Below, piece after piece: positions 6,141-14,322 of a stretch of 22,846 bases of DNA (position 1 is the stretch's first letter; each line of letters opens with the position of its first letter). Under the pieces are notes generated by a model. That model did not search any database, was not told the origin of the DNA, and was given only the letters and a program-made list of their open reading frames with translations. The translations under genes and the position numbers were made by a program. The stretch covers positions 1-22,846 of the forward strand of contig CAMPGW010000045.1 of assembly GCA_946885735.1 (NCBI GenBank), written 5' to 3'. This DNA comes from an uncultured Gammaproteobacteria bacterium (GTDB lineage: Bacteria; Pseudomonadota; Gammaproteobacteria; Xanthomonadales; Xanthomonadaceae).

Positions 6141-6821
6141 ATGCCGACCACGCCCTGCCTGATCGCCCCTTCCATCCTCTCCGCCGACTTCGCGCGCCTG
6201 GGCGCCGAGGTGGACGCGGTGCTGCAGGCCGGCGCCGACTGGGTGCACTTCGACGTGATGGACAACCATTACGTGCCCAACCTGACCATCGGCCCGCTGG
6301 TCTGCGAGGCGCTGCGCAAGCACGGCGTGACCGCGCCGATCGACGTGCACCTGATGGTGAAGCCGGTGGACCGCATCATTCCCGACTTCGCCAAGGCCGG
6401 CGCCACCTACATCAGCTTCCATCCCGAGGCGAGCGAGCACGTGGACCGCACCATCCAGCTGATCCGCGCCAGCGGCTGCAAACCGGGGCTGGTGTTCAAC
6501 CCGGCGACGCCGCTGCACCACCTCGACCACGTGCTCGAGCAGCTCGACCTGGTGCTGATCATGTCGGTGAACCCGGGCTTCGGCGGGCAGAGCTTCATTC
6601 CCGGCGCGCTCGAAAAGTTGAAGGAAGTGCGCCGCCGCATCGACGCCAGCGGTCGCGACATCCGCCTGGAAATCGATGGTGGCGTCAAAGCCGAGAACAT
6701 TGGTGAAATCGCCGCCGCCGGCGCCGACACCTTCGTCGCCGGCTCGGCGATCTTCAACGCGCCCGACTACGCCGGGGTGATCGCGGCCATGCGCAAGAAC
6801 GTGCAGGCGGCGCGCACATGA
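6141..6821 (+). CDS. rpe: Ribulose-phosphate 3-epimerase
   Basis: Interconverts D-ribulose 5-phosphate and D-xylulose 5-phosphate in the pentose phosphate pathway. 226 residues, the normal family length, forming a TIM barrel. Metal and catalytic signatures are present: [14 protein letters not shown] (N terminus), [37 protein letters not shown] and [12 protein letters not shown]. The SD-like AGGA precedes the ATG. The gene ends in an ATGA overlap with the GAF/phosphatase gene. In Xanthomonas relatives rpe lies close to trpE; here about 8.5 kb of signalling and envelope genes separate them. Confidence 0.97.
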   Translation: MPTTPCLIAPSILSADFARLGAEVDAVLQAGADWVHFDVMDNHYVPNLTIGPLVCEALRKHGVTAPIDVHLMVKPVDRIIPDFAKAGATYISFHPEASEHVDRTIQLIRASGCKPGLVFNPATPLHHLDHVLEQLDLVLIMSVNPGFGGQSFIPGALEKLKEVRRRIDASGRDIRLEIDGGVKAENIGEIAAAGADTFVAGSAIFNAPDYAGVIAAMRKNVQAART

Positions 6822-8548
6822 GCGCCGTGGCCACGCCGGCGCTGGGCCAGGACCGCCTGCGGCGCCTGCTCGACGTCACCCGCGACCTGGCGCGGCCCTT
6901 CGACCTGGACACGATGCTGTACGCGATCGTCGACGCCGCCAAGGACCTGCTCGACGCCGAGGGCGGCACGGTCTGGCAGTACCAGGCCGAGGACGACATG
7001 CTGGAGATGCGCGTGGCCCGCGGCCTGGACGCCATCCGCGTGCCGGCCGACCGCGGCATCGTCGGCGAGTGCGTGCGTTCGCGCGCGGCCATCAACGTAC
7101 CGGACTGCTACGCCGACCCGCGCTTCAATCGCGACATCGACCGCGCCAGCGGCCGCCGCACCCGCTGCATGCTCAGCCTGCCGCTGATCGGCTACGACGA
7201 CCAGCTGGTCGGCGTGCTGCAGGTGGTCAATCGCCGCGAGGGCGTGTTCGACGCCGACGATGAAGCCGTGGCCGCCGCGCTCGCAGCCCAGTGCGCCGTT
7301 GCGCTGCAGCGCATGCAGATGACCGAGCGCCTGCTGGCCACCGAGAAGTTGCGCCAGGAGATCTCGGTCGCGCGCGAAGTGCAGATGGGCACGCTGCCCA
7401 AGGCGCCGCCGCAGCTGCCGGACTACGACTTCGCCGGTCTGTTCAAGCCCACCGACGACACCGGCGGCGACACCTACGACTTCGTGCCCTGCGACGACGG
7501 CCGCATCTTCGTGCTGATGGGCGACGCCACTGGCCACGGCATCGGCCCGGCGCTGTCGGCGACGCAGGTGCGCGCCATGCTGCGCGTCGCGCAGCGGCTC
7601 GGCGCCAGCCTCGACGACGCCTTCCGCCACATCAACGACCAGCTGGTGGTGGACCTGGCGGAGGACCGCTTCGTCACCGCCTTCCTCGGCCAGCTCGACC
7701 CGCGCAGCCATCGCCTGAGCTACCACTCCGGCGGCCAGGGCCCGCTGCTGCACTTCCGCGCCGCCGACCTGACCTGCAGCTACCACCCGCCGACCACCTT
7801 CCCGATGGGCGCGGTCACGCTGCCGGCACTCAAGCCCGCACAGGTCGCGGAGCTGGCGCCGGGGGACGTGTTCGCGCTGATTTCCGACGGCGTCTACGAA
7901 TACATGGACGCGCAGCAGAACCAGTTCGGCGAGGACGGCGTGGGCGAGGTGCTGCGCCGTTACCACGACCGGCCGATGCCCTACCTGCTCGGCCGCCTGA
8001 TGGACGCGCTGCGCGAGTTCGGCCAGGGTGCACCGCAACTGGACGACGTCACCGTGGTGCTGATCCGTCGCCTGCCGGTGACCGACGCGATGGCCGAGGA
8101 CCCGCAGGGTCCGACCCGCGACGCCGGCCCGCGCTGGCTGCGGCGCGCCGATTTCCTGCGCAGTTTCGACGCGCTGCCCGGCGTGTTCGCCTTCATCCAG
8201 CGCTGCCTGGCCCAGCCCGATGTGGACGCCGAGGCGCGCTACGCGGTGGAGTTCACGGTCGAGGAGCTGTTCACCAACATGGTGAAGTACAACCCGAACG
8301 GGGGCGGGCGCCTGGTGCTCGACCTCGAGCGCGATGGCGAGCTGTTGCACTGCCGCATCGCCGACCCGGACAGCGACTTCTTCGACGTGACCGCCGCGCC
8401 CGACGCCGACGTCAACGCCAGCGCCGAGCAGCGCGAGCCCGGCGGACTGGGCCTGCACCTGATCCGGCGTATGGTGGAAGGCCTGCAGTACGACTATTCT
8501 GGCCGCCGCAGCCAGATCACGTTCCGCAAGCGCCTGGGGAGCCGGTGA
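6818..8548 (+). CDS. GAF / PP2C-type (SpoIIE, RsbU-like) phosphatase / HATPase partner-switch regulator
   Basis: 576 residues with three domains. A GAF sensor (about 20-165) includes [19 protein letters not shown] short helical linker (about 170-190) precedes a SpoIIE-type Mn/Mg phosphatase (about 190-420) with [22 protein letters not shown] (D236), [11 protein letters not shown] and [12 protein letters not shown]-terminal GHKL ATPase of the anti-sigma kinase type (about 440-575) has the N box [11 protein letters not shown] (E482, N487), ADPDSDFFD and [15 protein letters not shown]. Having phosphatase and kinase-type ATPase in one chain suggests it both phosphorylates and dephosphorylates the STAS protein encoded next (TGATG overlap). 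It has no membrane segment, so it is cytosolic; the GAF ligand is unknown. Confidence 0.92.
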   Translation: MSAVATPALGQDRLRRLLDVTRDLARPFDLDTMLYAIVDAAKDLLDAEGGTVWQYQAEDDMLEMRVARGLDAIRVPADRGIVGECVRSRAAINVPDCYADPRFNRDIDRASGRRTRCMLSLPLIGYDDQLVGVLQVVNRREGVFDADDEAVAAALAAQCAVALQRMQMTERLLATEKLRQEISVAREVQMGTLPKAPPQLPDYDFAGLFKPTDDTGGDTYDFVPCDDGRIFVLMGDATGHGIGPALSATQVRAMLRVAQRLGASLDDAFRHINDQLVVDLAEDRFVTAFLGQLDPRSHRLSYHSGGQGPLLHFRAADLTCSYHPPTTFPMGAVTLPALKPAQVAELAPGDVFALISDGVYEYMDAQQNQFGEDGVGEVLRRYHDRPMPYLLGRLMDALREFGQGAPQLDDVTVVLIRRLPVTDAMAEDPQGPTRDAGPRWLRRADFLRSFDALPGVFAFIQRCLAQPDVDAEARYAVEFTVEELFTNMVKYNPNGGGRLVLDLERDGELLHCRIADPDSDFFDVTAAPDADVNASAEQREPGGLGLHLIRRMVEGLQYDYSGRRSQITFRKRLGSR

Positions 8549-8841
8549 TGTTCGAGATCGAGCAGGATGGGAATGGCCGAGTGGCGTTCCGCGGGCGCCT
8601 GGACGCGGCCCAGTGCGCGAAGGCGCAGGCCTTCCTGGATGCCGCTCCGGCGGCGGCGGAGTTCGATTTCGGCGGCCTGGAATACATCTCCAGCGCCGGC
8701 CTGGGCGTGCTGCTGCGCGCCCACAAGAAGGCCATGGCCGGCGGCGGCAAGCTGCGGCTGGTGAACGTGAACCACCACATCTACGACATCTTCCGGTACT
8801 CCGGATTCGACCAGTTGTTCGAGGTCGAGCGCGCCGCGTGA
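8548..8841 (+). CDS. STAS-domain anti-sigma factor antagonist (SpoIIAA/RsbV-like)
   Basis: 97 residues, a single STAS domain of normal length. The conserved loop FGGLEYISSAGLGVLL carries Ser48 and Ser49; by alignment with RsbV/SpoIIAA the phospho-acceptor should be Ser49. The rest (LRLVNVNHHIYDIFRYSGFDQLF) matches the family C terminus. In partner-switching systems the unphosphorylated form binds an anti-sigma kinase or another partner. Here the natural partner is the phosphatase/ATPase encoded immediately upstream. The start overlaps that gene's stop, giving tight co-translation. Confidence 0.92.
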   Translation: MFEIEQDGNGRVAFRGRLDAAQCAKAQAFLDAAPAAAEFDFGGLEYISSAGLGVLLRAHKKAMAGGGKLRLVNVNHHIYDIFRYSGFDQLFEVERAA

Positions 8842-8860
8842 GCGCCCCGGACGAAATGGC

Positions 8861-8889
8861 GACCAACCTTTTCGGCCCCCGCAGGTACT
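8861..8889 (+). promoter_or_regulatory. ECF-type promoter motif before the sigma factor gene
   Basis: GACCAACCTTTT (8861-8872) followed by GGTACT (8884-8889). The first G of each box is 23 bases apart, the same as at 10178-10206 before the repeat-protein gene. The CAACCTT core resembles the AAC-containing -35 of ECF sigma factors. Caution: the -10 abuts the ATG at 8891, so a transcript would begin inside the gene. Confidence 0.6.
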
Positions 8890-8890
8890 G

Positions 8891-9445
8891 ATGACTGACG
8901 ACCCGGATGCCGCCCTCGTCCTCGAATGCCGGGCAGGCGACCGTCGGGCCTTCGATCGGCTGCTGGCGCGTTACCAGCGGCCGATCTTCAACGCGGCCTA
9001 CCGCATCCTCAACCATCGCGAAGACGCCACCGACGTGACCCAGACCGCTTTCCTCCGCGCCTACGAGCACTTCGACCGCTACGACCCGGGCCAGCGCTTC
9101 TTCAGCTGGATCTACCGGATCGCGGTGAACGAGGCGCTGGACGTGAGCAACGGGCGGCGCCGCAACGAGTCGGTGCCGGAGGCCGGGTCTGCGTCCGAGC
9201 TGGCCAGCGATCGCCCCGGTCCGGAGCGTGTCGCCCAGGACGAGCAGTCCGACACCGACCTGCAGGCCGCGCTGATGGAACTGCCCGTGGACTACCGCAC
9301 CCTGATCGTGCTCAAGCACGTGCAGGACTGCAGCTACGAGGAAATCGGCGCGATCCTGGAGTGCCCGCTGAAGACCGTGAAGTCGCGGCTGTTCACCGCC
9401 CGCCAGGCGCTCCGCGAAGTCCTGTTGAAGAGGGGCTGGGCATGA
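8891..9445 (+). CDS. ECF-subfamily RNA polymerase sigma factor (RpoE-like)
   Basis: 184 residues. Sigma region 2 spans about residues 10-92 (FDRLLARYQRPIFNAAYRIL, then DATDVTQTAFLRAYEHFDRY and FFSWIYRIAVNEALD). A linker of about 40 residues follows, then region 4 at about 125-180 (LPVDYRTLIVLKHV, CSYEEIGAILECPLKTVKSR, the helix-turn-helix that reads the -35). It directs RNA polymerase to a dedicated promoter set. It sits 49 bases after the STAS gene and overlaps the anti-sigma-like gene by ATGA, the usual sigma/anti-sigma order. The matched motifs at 8861 and 10178 suggest self-activation and activation of the repeat-protein gene. Confidence 0.93.
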   Translation: MTDDPDAALVLECRAGDRRAFDRLLARYQRPIFNAAYRILNHREDATDVTQTAFLRAYEHFDRYDPGQRFFSWIYRIAVNEALDVSNGRRRNESVPEAGSASELASDRPGPERVAQDEQSDTDLQAALMELPVDYRTLIVLKHVQDCSYEEIGAILECPLKTVKSRLFTARQALREVLLKRGWA

Positions 9446-10179
9446 GCGAGATCGATCCGCGCACGCTCGAGCTCATCCACGCCGAACTCGACGGCGAACT
9501 CGATGCCGCGCAGCGCGCGGAACTCGAGACGCGCCTGGCGGCCGACCCGGCCGCGCGCGAGCAACGCGAACAATGGCGGCGCATTGCCGGCGCTTTGGCG
9601 CGGCTGCCGTCCCTCGACCCCCCCTCGGGGCTGGGCCGGCGTTGGCAGGGGGGGAGCCCCGCCACGCCGGACCGGCGCCCGTTGCGCACGCGGCGCTGGC
9701 TGCGGCCGGCCCTGGGCCTGGCCGCGGGCGGCATGCTGCTGGCGATCGCGCTGGGCATGGGCGGTTTCGGCCGCCAGCTGCTCGACGCCGACGGCATGGT
9801 CGCGACCATCGGTGGCGACGTGGCCGGCGTGCAGCGCGTGCCGGTGGACGTGGAAGGCGTCACCGGCGAGATCGCGCTGCTGCCCGCCAGCGCCGGCTGG
9901 ATCCTCGACTTCGACCTGCGCAGCGAGCGCGCCACCGCGGTCACCGCGACTTGGGAAGCCTCCGCGCTGGCCCTGCGCGAGGTCCGCGGCACGCCCTCGC
10001 AGGCCGGTTTCGAGGCCCGCCCGGGCCGGATTGCCTTCGTGGTCGACCCGGCGCAGCATCTGAGCGTGGAGCTGGCCCCGGGCGAGGGCGGCCAGGTCCG
10101 GATCCGCATCCAGGGGCGCGAAGGGGACGCCCGCGAGCTGGCGATCACCGTGCCGCCGGCCCCGTCGTCGAACCGCTGA
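9442..10179 (+). CDS. Membrane anti-sigma factor-like protein without zinc motif
   Basis: 245 residues. The N terminus (LELIHAELDGELDAAQRAELETRLAADP in two halves, residues 8-35) has the HxxLDGEL pattern of anti-sigma domains of the RskA/zf-HC2 group, but no Cys residues, so the HxxxCxxC zinc site is absent. A basic linker (RRPLRTRRWLR, about 75-86) leads to one membrane helix (about 88-108). The C-terminal ~135 residues are predicted periplasmic and strand-rich, as in the anti-sigma-K C-terminal domain. The expected role is to hold the adjacent sigma factor at the membrane until a periplasmic signal or proteolysis releases it. The start overlaps the sigma stop; the function is inferred from position and topology. 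Confidence 0.82.
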   Translation: MSEIDPRTLELIHAELDGELDAAQRAELETRLAADPAAREQREQWRRIAGALARLPSLDPPSGLGRRWQGGSPATPDRRPLRTRRWLRPALGLAAGGMLLAIALGMGGFGRQLLDADGMVATIGGDVAGVQRVPVDVEGVTGEIALLPASAGWILDFDLRSERATAVTATWEASALALREVRGTPSQAGFEARPGRIAFVVDPAQHLSVELAPGEGGQVRIRIQGREGDARELAITVPPAPSSNR

Positions 10180-10206
10180 CCAACCTTTTTCGCAAGCCCG
10201 GGTATA
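10178..10206 (+). promoter_or_regulatory. ECF-type promoter motif before the repeat-protein gene
   Basis: GACCAACCTTTTT (10178-10190) and GGTATA (10201-10206). Twelve bases of the -35 region and the GGTA of the -10 region are identical to the motif before the sigma gene, at the same 23-base offset. The predicted start is near 10213, leaving a leader of about 75 bases. The leader opens with a hairpin, GACGAC (10221-10226) with GTCGTC (10232-10237). Confidence 0.7.
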
Positions 10207-10288
10207 TCCCTACGAGCCCCGACGACACGGCGTCGTCCCGGCAGAAATACCGAAGCCGCAGAACCCACGCCACATTGAGAGGACGATC

Positions 10289-11263
10289 ATGAAGAACAGC
10301 AAACTCCTGGCCCTGAGCGCCCTGGCCGTCGCGATCGGCGCGGTCGGATATTTCGGTTTCGGCATTCCCTCATCCAACACCGACGTGGTCGGCACCATCG
10401 CCCCGGCGCAGCGCTACCAGGCCGCGACGGTCGGTGAGGGCGACGTCAAGCTCGGCGACCAGTCGGCCGCGCAGTTCATGCAGACCGATGCCTTCCGCAT
10501 GATCCAGGGCGACGCCAAGTTGTCCGAAGCCATGCGCAGCGATTCCTTCCGAGCCGCGTTGGCGAGCGACAGCTTCCGCGCCGCACTGGCGAGCGATTCG
10601 TTCCGCGCCGCCCTGGCGAGCGAGAGCTTCCGCGCCGCCCTGGCGAGCGACCAGTTCCGCGCCGCGTTGGCGAGCGAGCAGTTCCGCGCCGCCCTGGCCA
10701 GCGACCAGTTCCGCGCCGCGATGGCGAGCGAGCAGTTCCGCGCCGCCCTGGCGAGCGACTCGTTCCGCGCCGCGCTGCAGAGCGAAGCCTTCCGCGCCGC
10801 CATGGTCAGCGACGCCGCCCGCGCCCAGCTGACCAGCGACTCGGCCCGCGCCGCGCTCAACAGCGACGCCTTCCGCGCCGCCCTGCAGAGCGATTCGTTC
10901 CGCGCCGCGCTGCAGAGCGAGGCCTTCCGCGCCGCGATGGCCAGCGACGCCTTCCGCGCCGCCCTGGCCAGCGATGGCTTCCGTGCCGCCCTGGCCAGCG
11001 ACCAGTTCCGCGCCGCGTTGATGAGCGACGGCTTCCGCGCCGCCCTGGCGAGCGACTCGTTCCGTGCGGCCCTGGCGAGCGACAGCTTCCGCGCCGCCCT
11101 GATGAGCGATTCGTTCCGCGCCGCCCTGGCCAGCGACAGCTTCCGCGCTGCCCTGGCGAGCGACTCGTTCCGCGCCGCCCTTGCCAGCGACGCCGGCCGT
11201 GCCGCCCTGGCCAGCGATGCCGCACGCATGCAGCGCGCCGGCACCGAGCGCGCCAACCAGTAA
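10289..11263 (+). CDS. Exported protein with 26 tandem nine-residue SDxFRAALA repeats
   Basis: 324 residues. The N terminus MKNSKLLALSALAVAIGAVGYFGFG is a signal peptide or signal anchor, so the rest lies in the periplasm or beyond. After a non-repeated region (about 27-70) and two degenerate units come 26 units of consensus S-D/E-x-F-R-A-A-L-A (residues 84-317), ending in a short tail GTERANQ. Position three of the unit varies (S, Q, A, G); F, R and A are nearly fixed. I do not recognise a named family. Ser-Asp at each unit start could cap short helices, giving a solenoid; this is a guess. Good SD GAGAGGA, an ECF-type promoter upstream and a strong terminator downstream suggest a highly expressed single-gene unit. 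Confidence 0.88.
   Translation: MKNSKLLALSALAVAIGAVGYFGFGIPSSNTDVVGTIAPAQRYQAATVGEGDVKLGDQSAAQFMQTDAFRMIQGDAKLSEAMRSDSFRAALASDSFRAALASDSFRAALASESFRAALASDQFRAALASEQFRAALASDQFRAAMASEQFRAALASDSFRAALQSEAFRAAMVSDAARAQLTSDSARAALNSDAFRAALQSDSFRAALQSEAFRAAMASDAFRAALASDGFRAALASDQFRAALMSDGFRAALASDSFRAALASDSFRAALMSDSFRAALASDSFRAALASDSFRAALASDAGRAALASDAARMQRAGTERANQ
10538..11239 (+). repeat. 26 x 27-bp in-frame tandem repeat
   Basis: An uninterrupted array of 27-bp units, typically GCGAGCGACTCGTTCCGC followed by GCCGCCCTG, with no indels. Units 1-3 and 20-24 encode almost the same peptide, and several are near-identical at DNA level, indicating recent expansion by slippage or unequal recombination. Units 11, 12, 25 and 26 are the most diverged. 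Confidence 0.97.
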
Positions 11264-11287
11264 ACCATCGCACACGCCGTACCCCGA

Positions 11288-11317
11288 GCCGCCCGCCGAA
11301 ACGCGGGCGGCTTTTTT
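11288..11317 (+). terminator. Intrinsic terminator of the repeat-protein gene
   Basis: A perfect nine-pair stem, GCCGCCCGC (11288-11296) with GCGGGCGGC (11303-11311), loop CGAAAC, followed by six Ts. Confidence 0.93.
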
Positions 11318-11366
11318 GTTGTAAGGTCTGGTCGGGGAGCGGGCGCCAGGCCCGCGGGGGGATGCG

Positions 11367-14312
11367 ATGCGTATCGCGAGCGCCGTCCGGTGGCTGCCGG
11401 TCCTGTGCCTGGCCGTGGCGGCGATGCCCGCGGCGGCCGATGAATTCGAACTCGCCCAGTTGCAGACGCGCGAGATGCGCCTGCTATACCTCGATCCGCA
11501 GCAGACCTACCTGACGCCCTACGTCGCCCGCTGCTTCCTCAATGCGATGGAGCTGCAGCAGCGCATCCTGCGCTGGAATCCCGACGAGGAAACCACCGTC
11601 GTGCTGACCGACCAGGCCGACTGGAGCAACGGCCGCGCGCTGGTCTCGCCGCAGAACATCGTCGCCGCGGAGATCGCGCCGAGCTACCACGTCTTCGAGA
11701 CCCTGCCGAGCAACGAGCGCTTCCATTCCATCGCCAGCCACGAGCTCGTGCACGTGGCGACCATGGACGCCGCCAATTCGCAGGACCGCGCCTGGCGCCG
11801 CTTCTTCGGCGGCAAGCCGCGCGAGAACGACACCCACCCCGTCACCATCCTCTACAACTACCTGGCGACGCCGCGCAACAGCACGCCGCGCTGGTACAAC
11901 GAGGGCTCGGCGGTGTTCATGGAAACCTGGCTGTCGGGCGGCATCGGCCGCGCCCAGGGCGGCTACGACGAGATGGTGTTCCGGGCGATGGTGCGCGACG
12001 ACGCGCGCTTCTACTCGCCGGTGGGCATCGTCTCGGCGGGCGGCACCTCCGACTTCCAGACCATGGCCAACGCCTATCTCTACGGTACGCGCTTCATCAG
12101 CTACCTGGGGCTGGAGTACTCGCCCGAGAAAGTGGTGGACTGGCTGGCCCGCGACGAGGTGAGCGACCGCTACTACGCCACCCAGTTCGCCCGCGTGTTC
12201 GGCAAGCCGATGGACGCGGCCTGGAACGACTGGATCCGCTGGGAAGCCGGCTTCCAGGCGGCCAACCTGCAGGCGATCCGCGCCTTTCCGGTCACAAGCG
12301 GCCAACGCGTGAGCCCGCGTACGCTCGGCTCGGTCTCGCGTTCCTTCATCGATCCGCAGACCGATTCGCTGGTCGGCGCCTTCCTCTACCCGGGCACGGT
12401 CTCGCACGTGGGCGCGCTGTCGCTGCGCGACGGCAGCCTGCGCCGGCTGGTGGACGTGAAGGGCCCGCTGAAGTACGCGGTGTCCTCCACCGCCTTCGAC
12501 CCCGGCACGCGCACCTTCTTCTATACCGCCGACAACACCGCCTACCGCGACCTGATGGCGCTCGACCTCGCCAGCGGCAAGGCGCGCATGCTGCTGCGCG
12601 ATGCGCGCATCGGCGACCTGGCCTTCGACCCGAGCGATCGCGCGCTGTTCGGCGTGCGCCACGAGAACGGCTACGCCTCGCTCGTGCGGATGGCGCCGCC
12701 GTACGCGGACTGGAGCGTGCTGGCGACCTTGCCCTACGGCCAGGTGCTGACCGACCTGGACATCAGCGCCGACGGCAGCCGCCTGTCGGCCTCGATGGAG
12801 GAGATCGACGCCAAGCAGTACCTGCGCGTCTACGCGATGGATGCGGTGCGCGCCGGCAAGCTCGAGCCTGTGGCGCAGTTCGACTTCGGCCAGGCCGTGC
12901 CGGAAGGCTTCGTGTTCTCGCCGGACGGGCGCTATCTCTACGGCAGTTCCTACTACACCGGCGTGTCCAACCTGTTCCGCTTCGAGCCGGCCAGCGGCCA
13001 GATCGAGGCCATCACCAATGCCGAGACCGGCTTCTTCCGGCCGATCCCGATGGCCGACGGCCGCTTGCTCGCGCTCGAGTATTCCGGCGCCGGCTTCGCG
13101 CCGACGATCCTGCCGGCCACGCCGATCAAGGACGTCGGTGCGATCCGTTTCCTCGGCGCGGCGATCGCCGAGAAGCATCCGGTGGTGAAGACCTGGAACG
13201 CCGGGTCGCCGGCCGACGTGGACCTGGACCCGCGCATCACCAGCCGCGCCAAGTACGTCCCGCGTTCGGAGATGAAGCCCGACGGCGGCTATCCGATCGT
13301 GCAGGGTTACCGCGACGGCGTGGCGGTCGGCTACCACTACGGCTTCGCCGACCCGCTGCACCTGTACAACCTCGGCATCACCGCCAGCGTGTCGGTGGAC
13401 GGCGACGTGCCCGCGGACGAGCGCCTGCACGTGCAGGTGGACTTCCGCACGCTCGACTGGCACGCCCGCTACTGGCACAACAAGGCCGACTTCTACGACC
13501 TGTTCGGCCCGACCAAGCGCAGCCGCAAGGGCGACGCCTTCAGCCTGGACTACCGCAAGCTGCTGGTCTACGACGAGCCGCGGCGGCTGGACTGGAACGC
13601 CGGCTTCGCCTACTACACCGGCCTGGACACCTTGCCGGCCAACCAGAACGTCAGCGAGACCCTCGACAGCCTGTTCTCCGGCGAAGTCGGCATCAGCTAC
13701 AGCAACACCCGCAAGTCGCAGGGCAGCGTGGACCACGAGAAGGGCATCGACGCCAGCCTCGTCGCCAGTGCCGACCACGCCAACGGCGACACCTTTCCCA
13801 AGCTCAATGCCAGCCTGGACGTCGGCTTCGCGCTGCCTCTGGGCAACTCCTCGATCTGGTCCTACAACGACCTCGGCGTGGCCGGCGGCGATGCCGCGAG
13901 CAGCCTGTCCAACTTCTATTTCGGCGGCTTCCAGAACAACTACGTGGACAACCGCGAGGTCAAGCGCTACCGCCAGTACCAGACCTTCCCGGGCTTCGAG
14001 ATCGACGCGCTCGGCGGCAAGCGCTTCTTCAAGACCATGCTGGAGTGGAACGCGCCGCCCTACCGCTTCAAGTCGGCCGGACGCACCTGGTTCTTCCTGA
14101 GCTACATCCGCCCGGCGGTCTTCGTCGGCCACCTCACGGTCGAGGACGGTTTCGGCGGCGTGCGTCACTACCAGGACGCGGGCGTGCAGCTGGACCTGAG
14201 CTTCACCCTGCTCGACCACCTGCCGATGACGCTGTCGCTGGGCTACGCCCAGGGCTTCGATGCCGGCGAGAAGGTGGACGACGAGTGGCTGCTGTCCCTG
14301 AAGGTGTTGTGA
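11367..14312 (+). CDS. Outer-membrane protein joining an HExxH peptidase, a beta-propeller and a beta-barrel
   Basis: 981 residues with a signal peptide ending AAADE (about residue 24). An MA-clan metallopeptidase-like domain spans about 25-300, with HELVH (H125, E126, H129) and a candidate third zinc ligand in WYNEGSAVFME (E179). A TolB-like propeller spans about 310-610, with repeated strand pairs such as LAFDPSDRALFGVR, LDISADGSRL and FVFSPDGRYLYGSS. The last ~320 residues alternate aromatic and polar residues, as in Omp85/surface-antigen barrels, ending WLLSLKVL. It is probably anchored in the outer membrane with peptidase and propeller in the periplasm or at the surface. Substrate unknown. 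The gene follows a strong terminator, so it needs its own promoter; SD GGGGGG precedes the ATG. Confidence 0.85.
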   Translation: MRIASAVRWLPVLCLAVAAMPAAADEFELAQLQTREMRLLYLDPQQTYLTPYVARCFLNAMELQQRILRWNPDEETTVVLTDQADWSNGRALVSPQNIVAAEIAPSYHVFETLPSNERFHSIASHELVHVATMDAANSQDRAWRRFFGGKPRENDTHPVTILYNYLATPRNSTPRWYNEGSAVFMETWLSGGIGRAQGGYDEMVFRAMVRDDARFYSPVGIVSAGGTSDFQTMANAYLYGTRFISYLGLEYSPEKVVDWLARDEVSDRYYATQFARVFGKPMDAAWNDWIRWEAGFQAANLQAIRAFPVTSGQRVSPRTLGSVSRSFIDPQTDSLVGAFLYPGTVSHVGALSLRDGSLRRLVDVKGPLKYAVSSTAFDPGTRTFFYTADNTAYRDLMALDLASGKARMLLRDARIGDLAFDPSDRALFGVRHENGYASLVRMAPPYADWSVLATLPYGQVLTDLDISADGSRLSASMEEIDAKQYLRVYAMDAVRAGKLEPVAQFDFGQAVPEGFVFSPDGRYLYGSSYYTGVSNLFRFEPASGQIEAITNAETGFFRPIPMADGRLLALEYSGAGFAPTILPATPIKDVGAIRFLGAAIAEKHPVVKTWNAGSPADVDLDPRITSRAKYVPRSEMKPDGGYPIVQGYRDGVAVGYHYGFADPLHLYNLGITASVSVDGDVPADERLHVQVDFRTLDWHARYWHNKADFYDLFGPTKRSRKGDAFSLDYRKLLVYDEPRRLDWNAGFAYYTGLDTLPANQNVSETLDSLFSGEVGISYSNTRKSQGSVDHEKGIDASLVASADHANGDTFPKLNASLDVGFALPLGNSSIWSYNDLGVAGGDAASSLSNFYFGGFQNNYVDNREVKRYRQYQTFPGFEIDALGGKRFFKTMLEWNAPPYRFKSAGRTWFFLSYIRPAVFVGHLTVEDGFGGVRHYQDAGVQLDLSFTLLDHLPMTLSLGYAQGFDAGEKVDDEWLLSLKVL

Positions 14313-14322
14313 GGCCGGGGGC

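Noticed and set aside
6767..9319. 850-aa open frame opposite the phosphatase, STAS and sigma genes
   Set aside because: It spans three clear + strand genes and has biased, domain-free composition; a shadow frame.
10538..11239. Possible CRISPR array
   Set aside because: The repeats are contiguous 27-bp coding units without unique spacers, and no cas genes are nearby.
10414..11268. Long open frames on the opposite strand across the 27-bp repeat (284 and 301 aa)
   Set aside because: The unit length is a multiple of three, so any frame without a stop in one unit stays open through the array. There is no start signal, and the + strand frame has signal peptide, SD, promoter and terminator.
11484..14219. 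911-aa open frame opposite the outer-membrane protease gene
   Set aside because: A typical shadow frame of GC-rich coding DNA; low-complexity composition rich in Arg, Val, Gly and His, with no recognisable domain.
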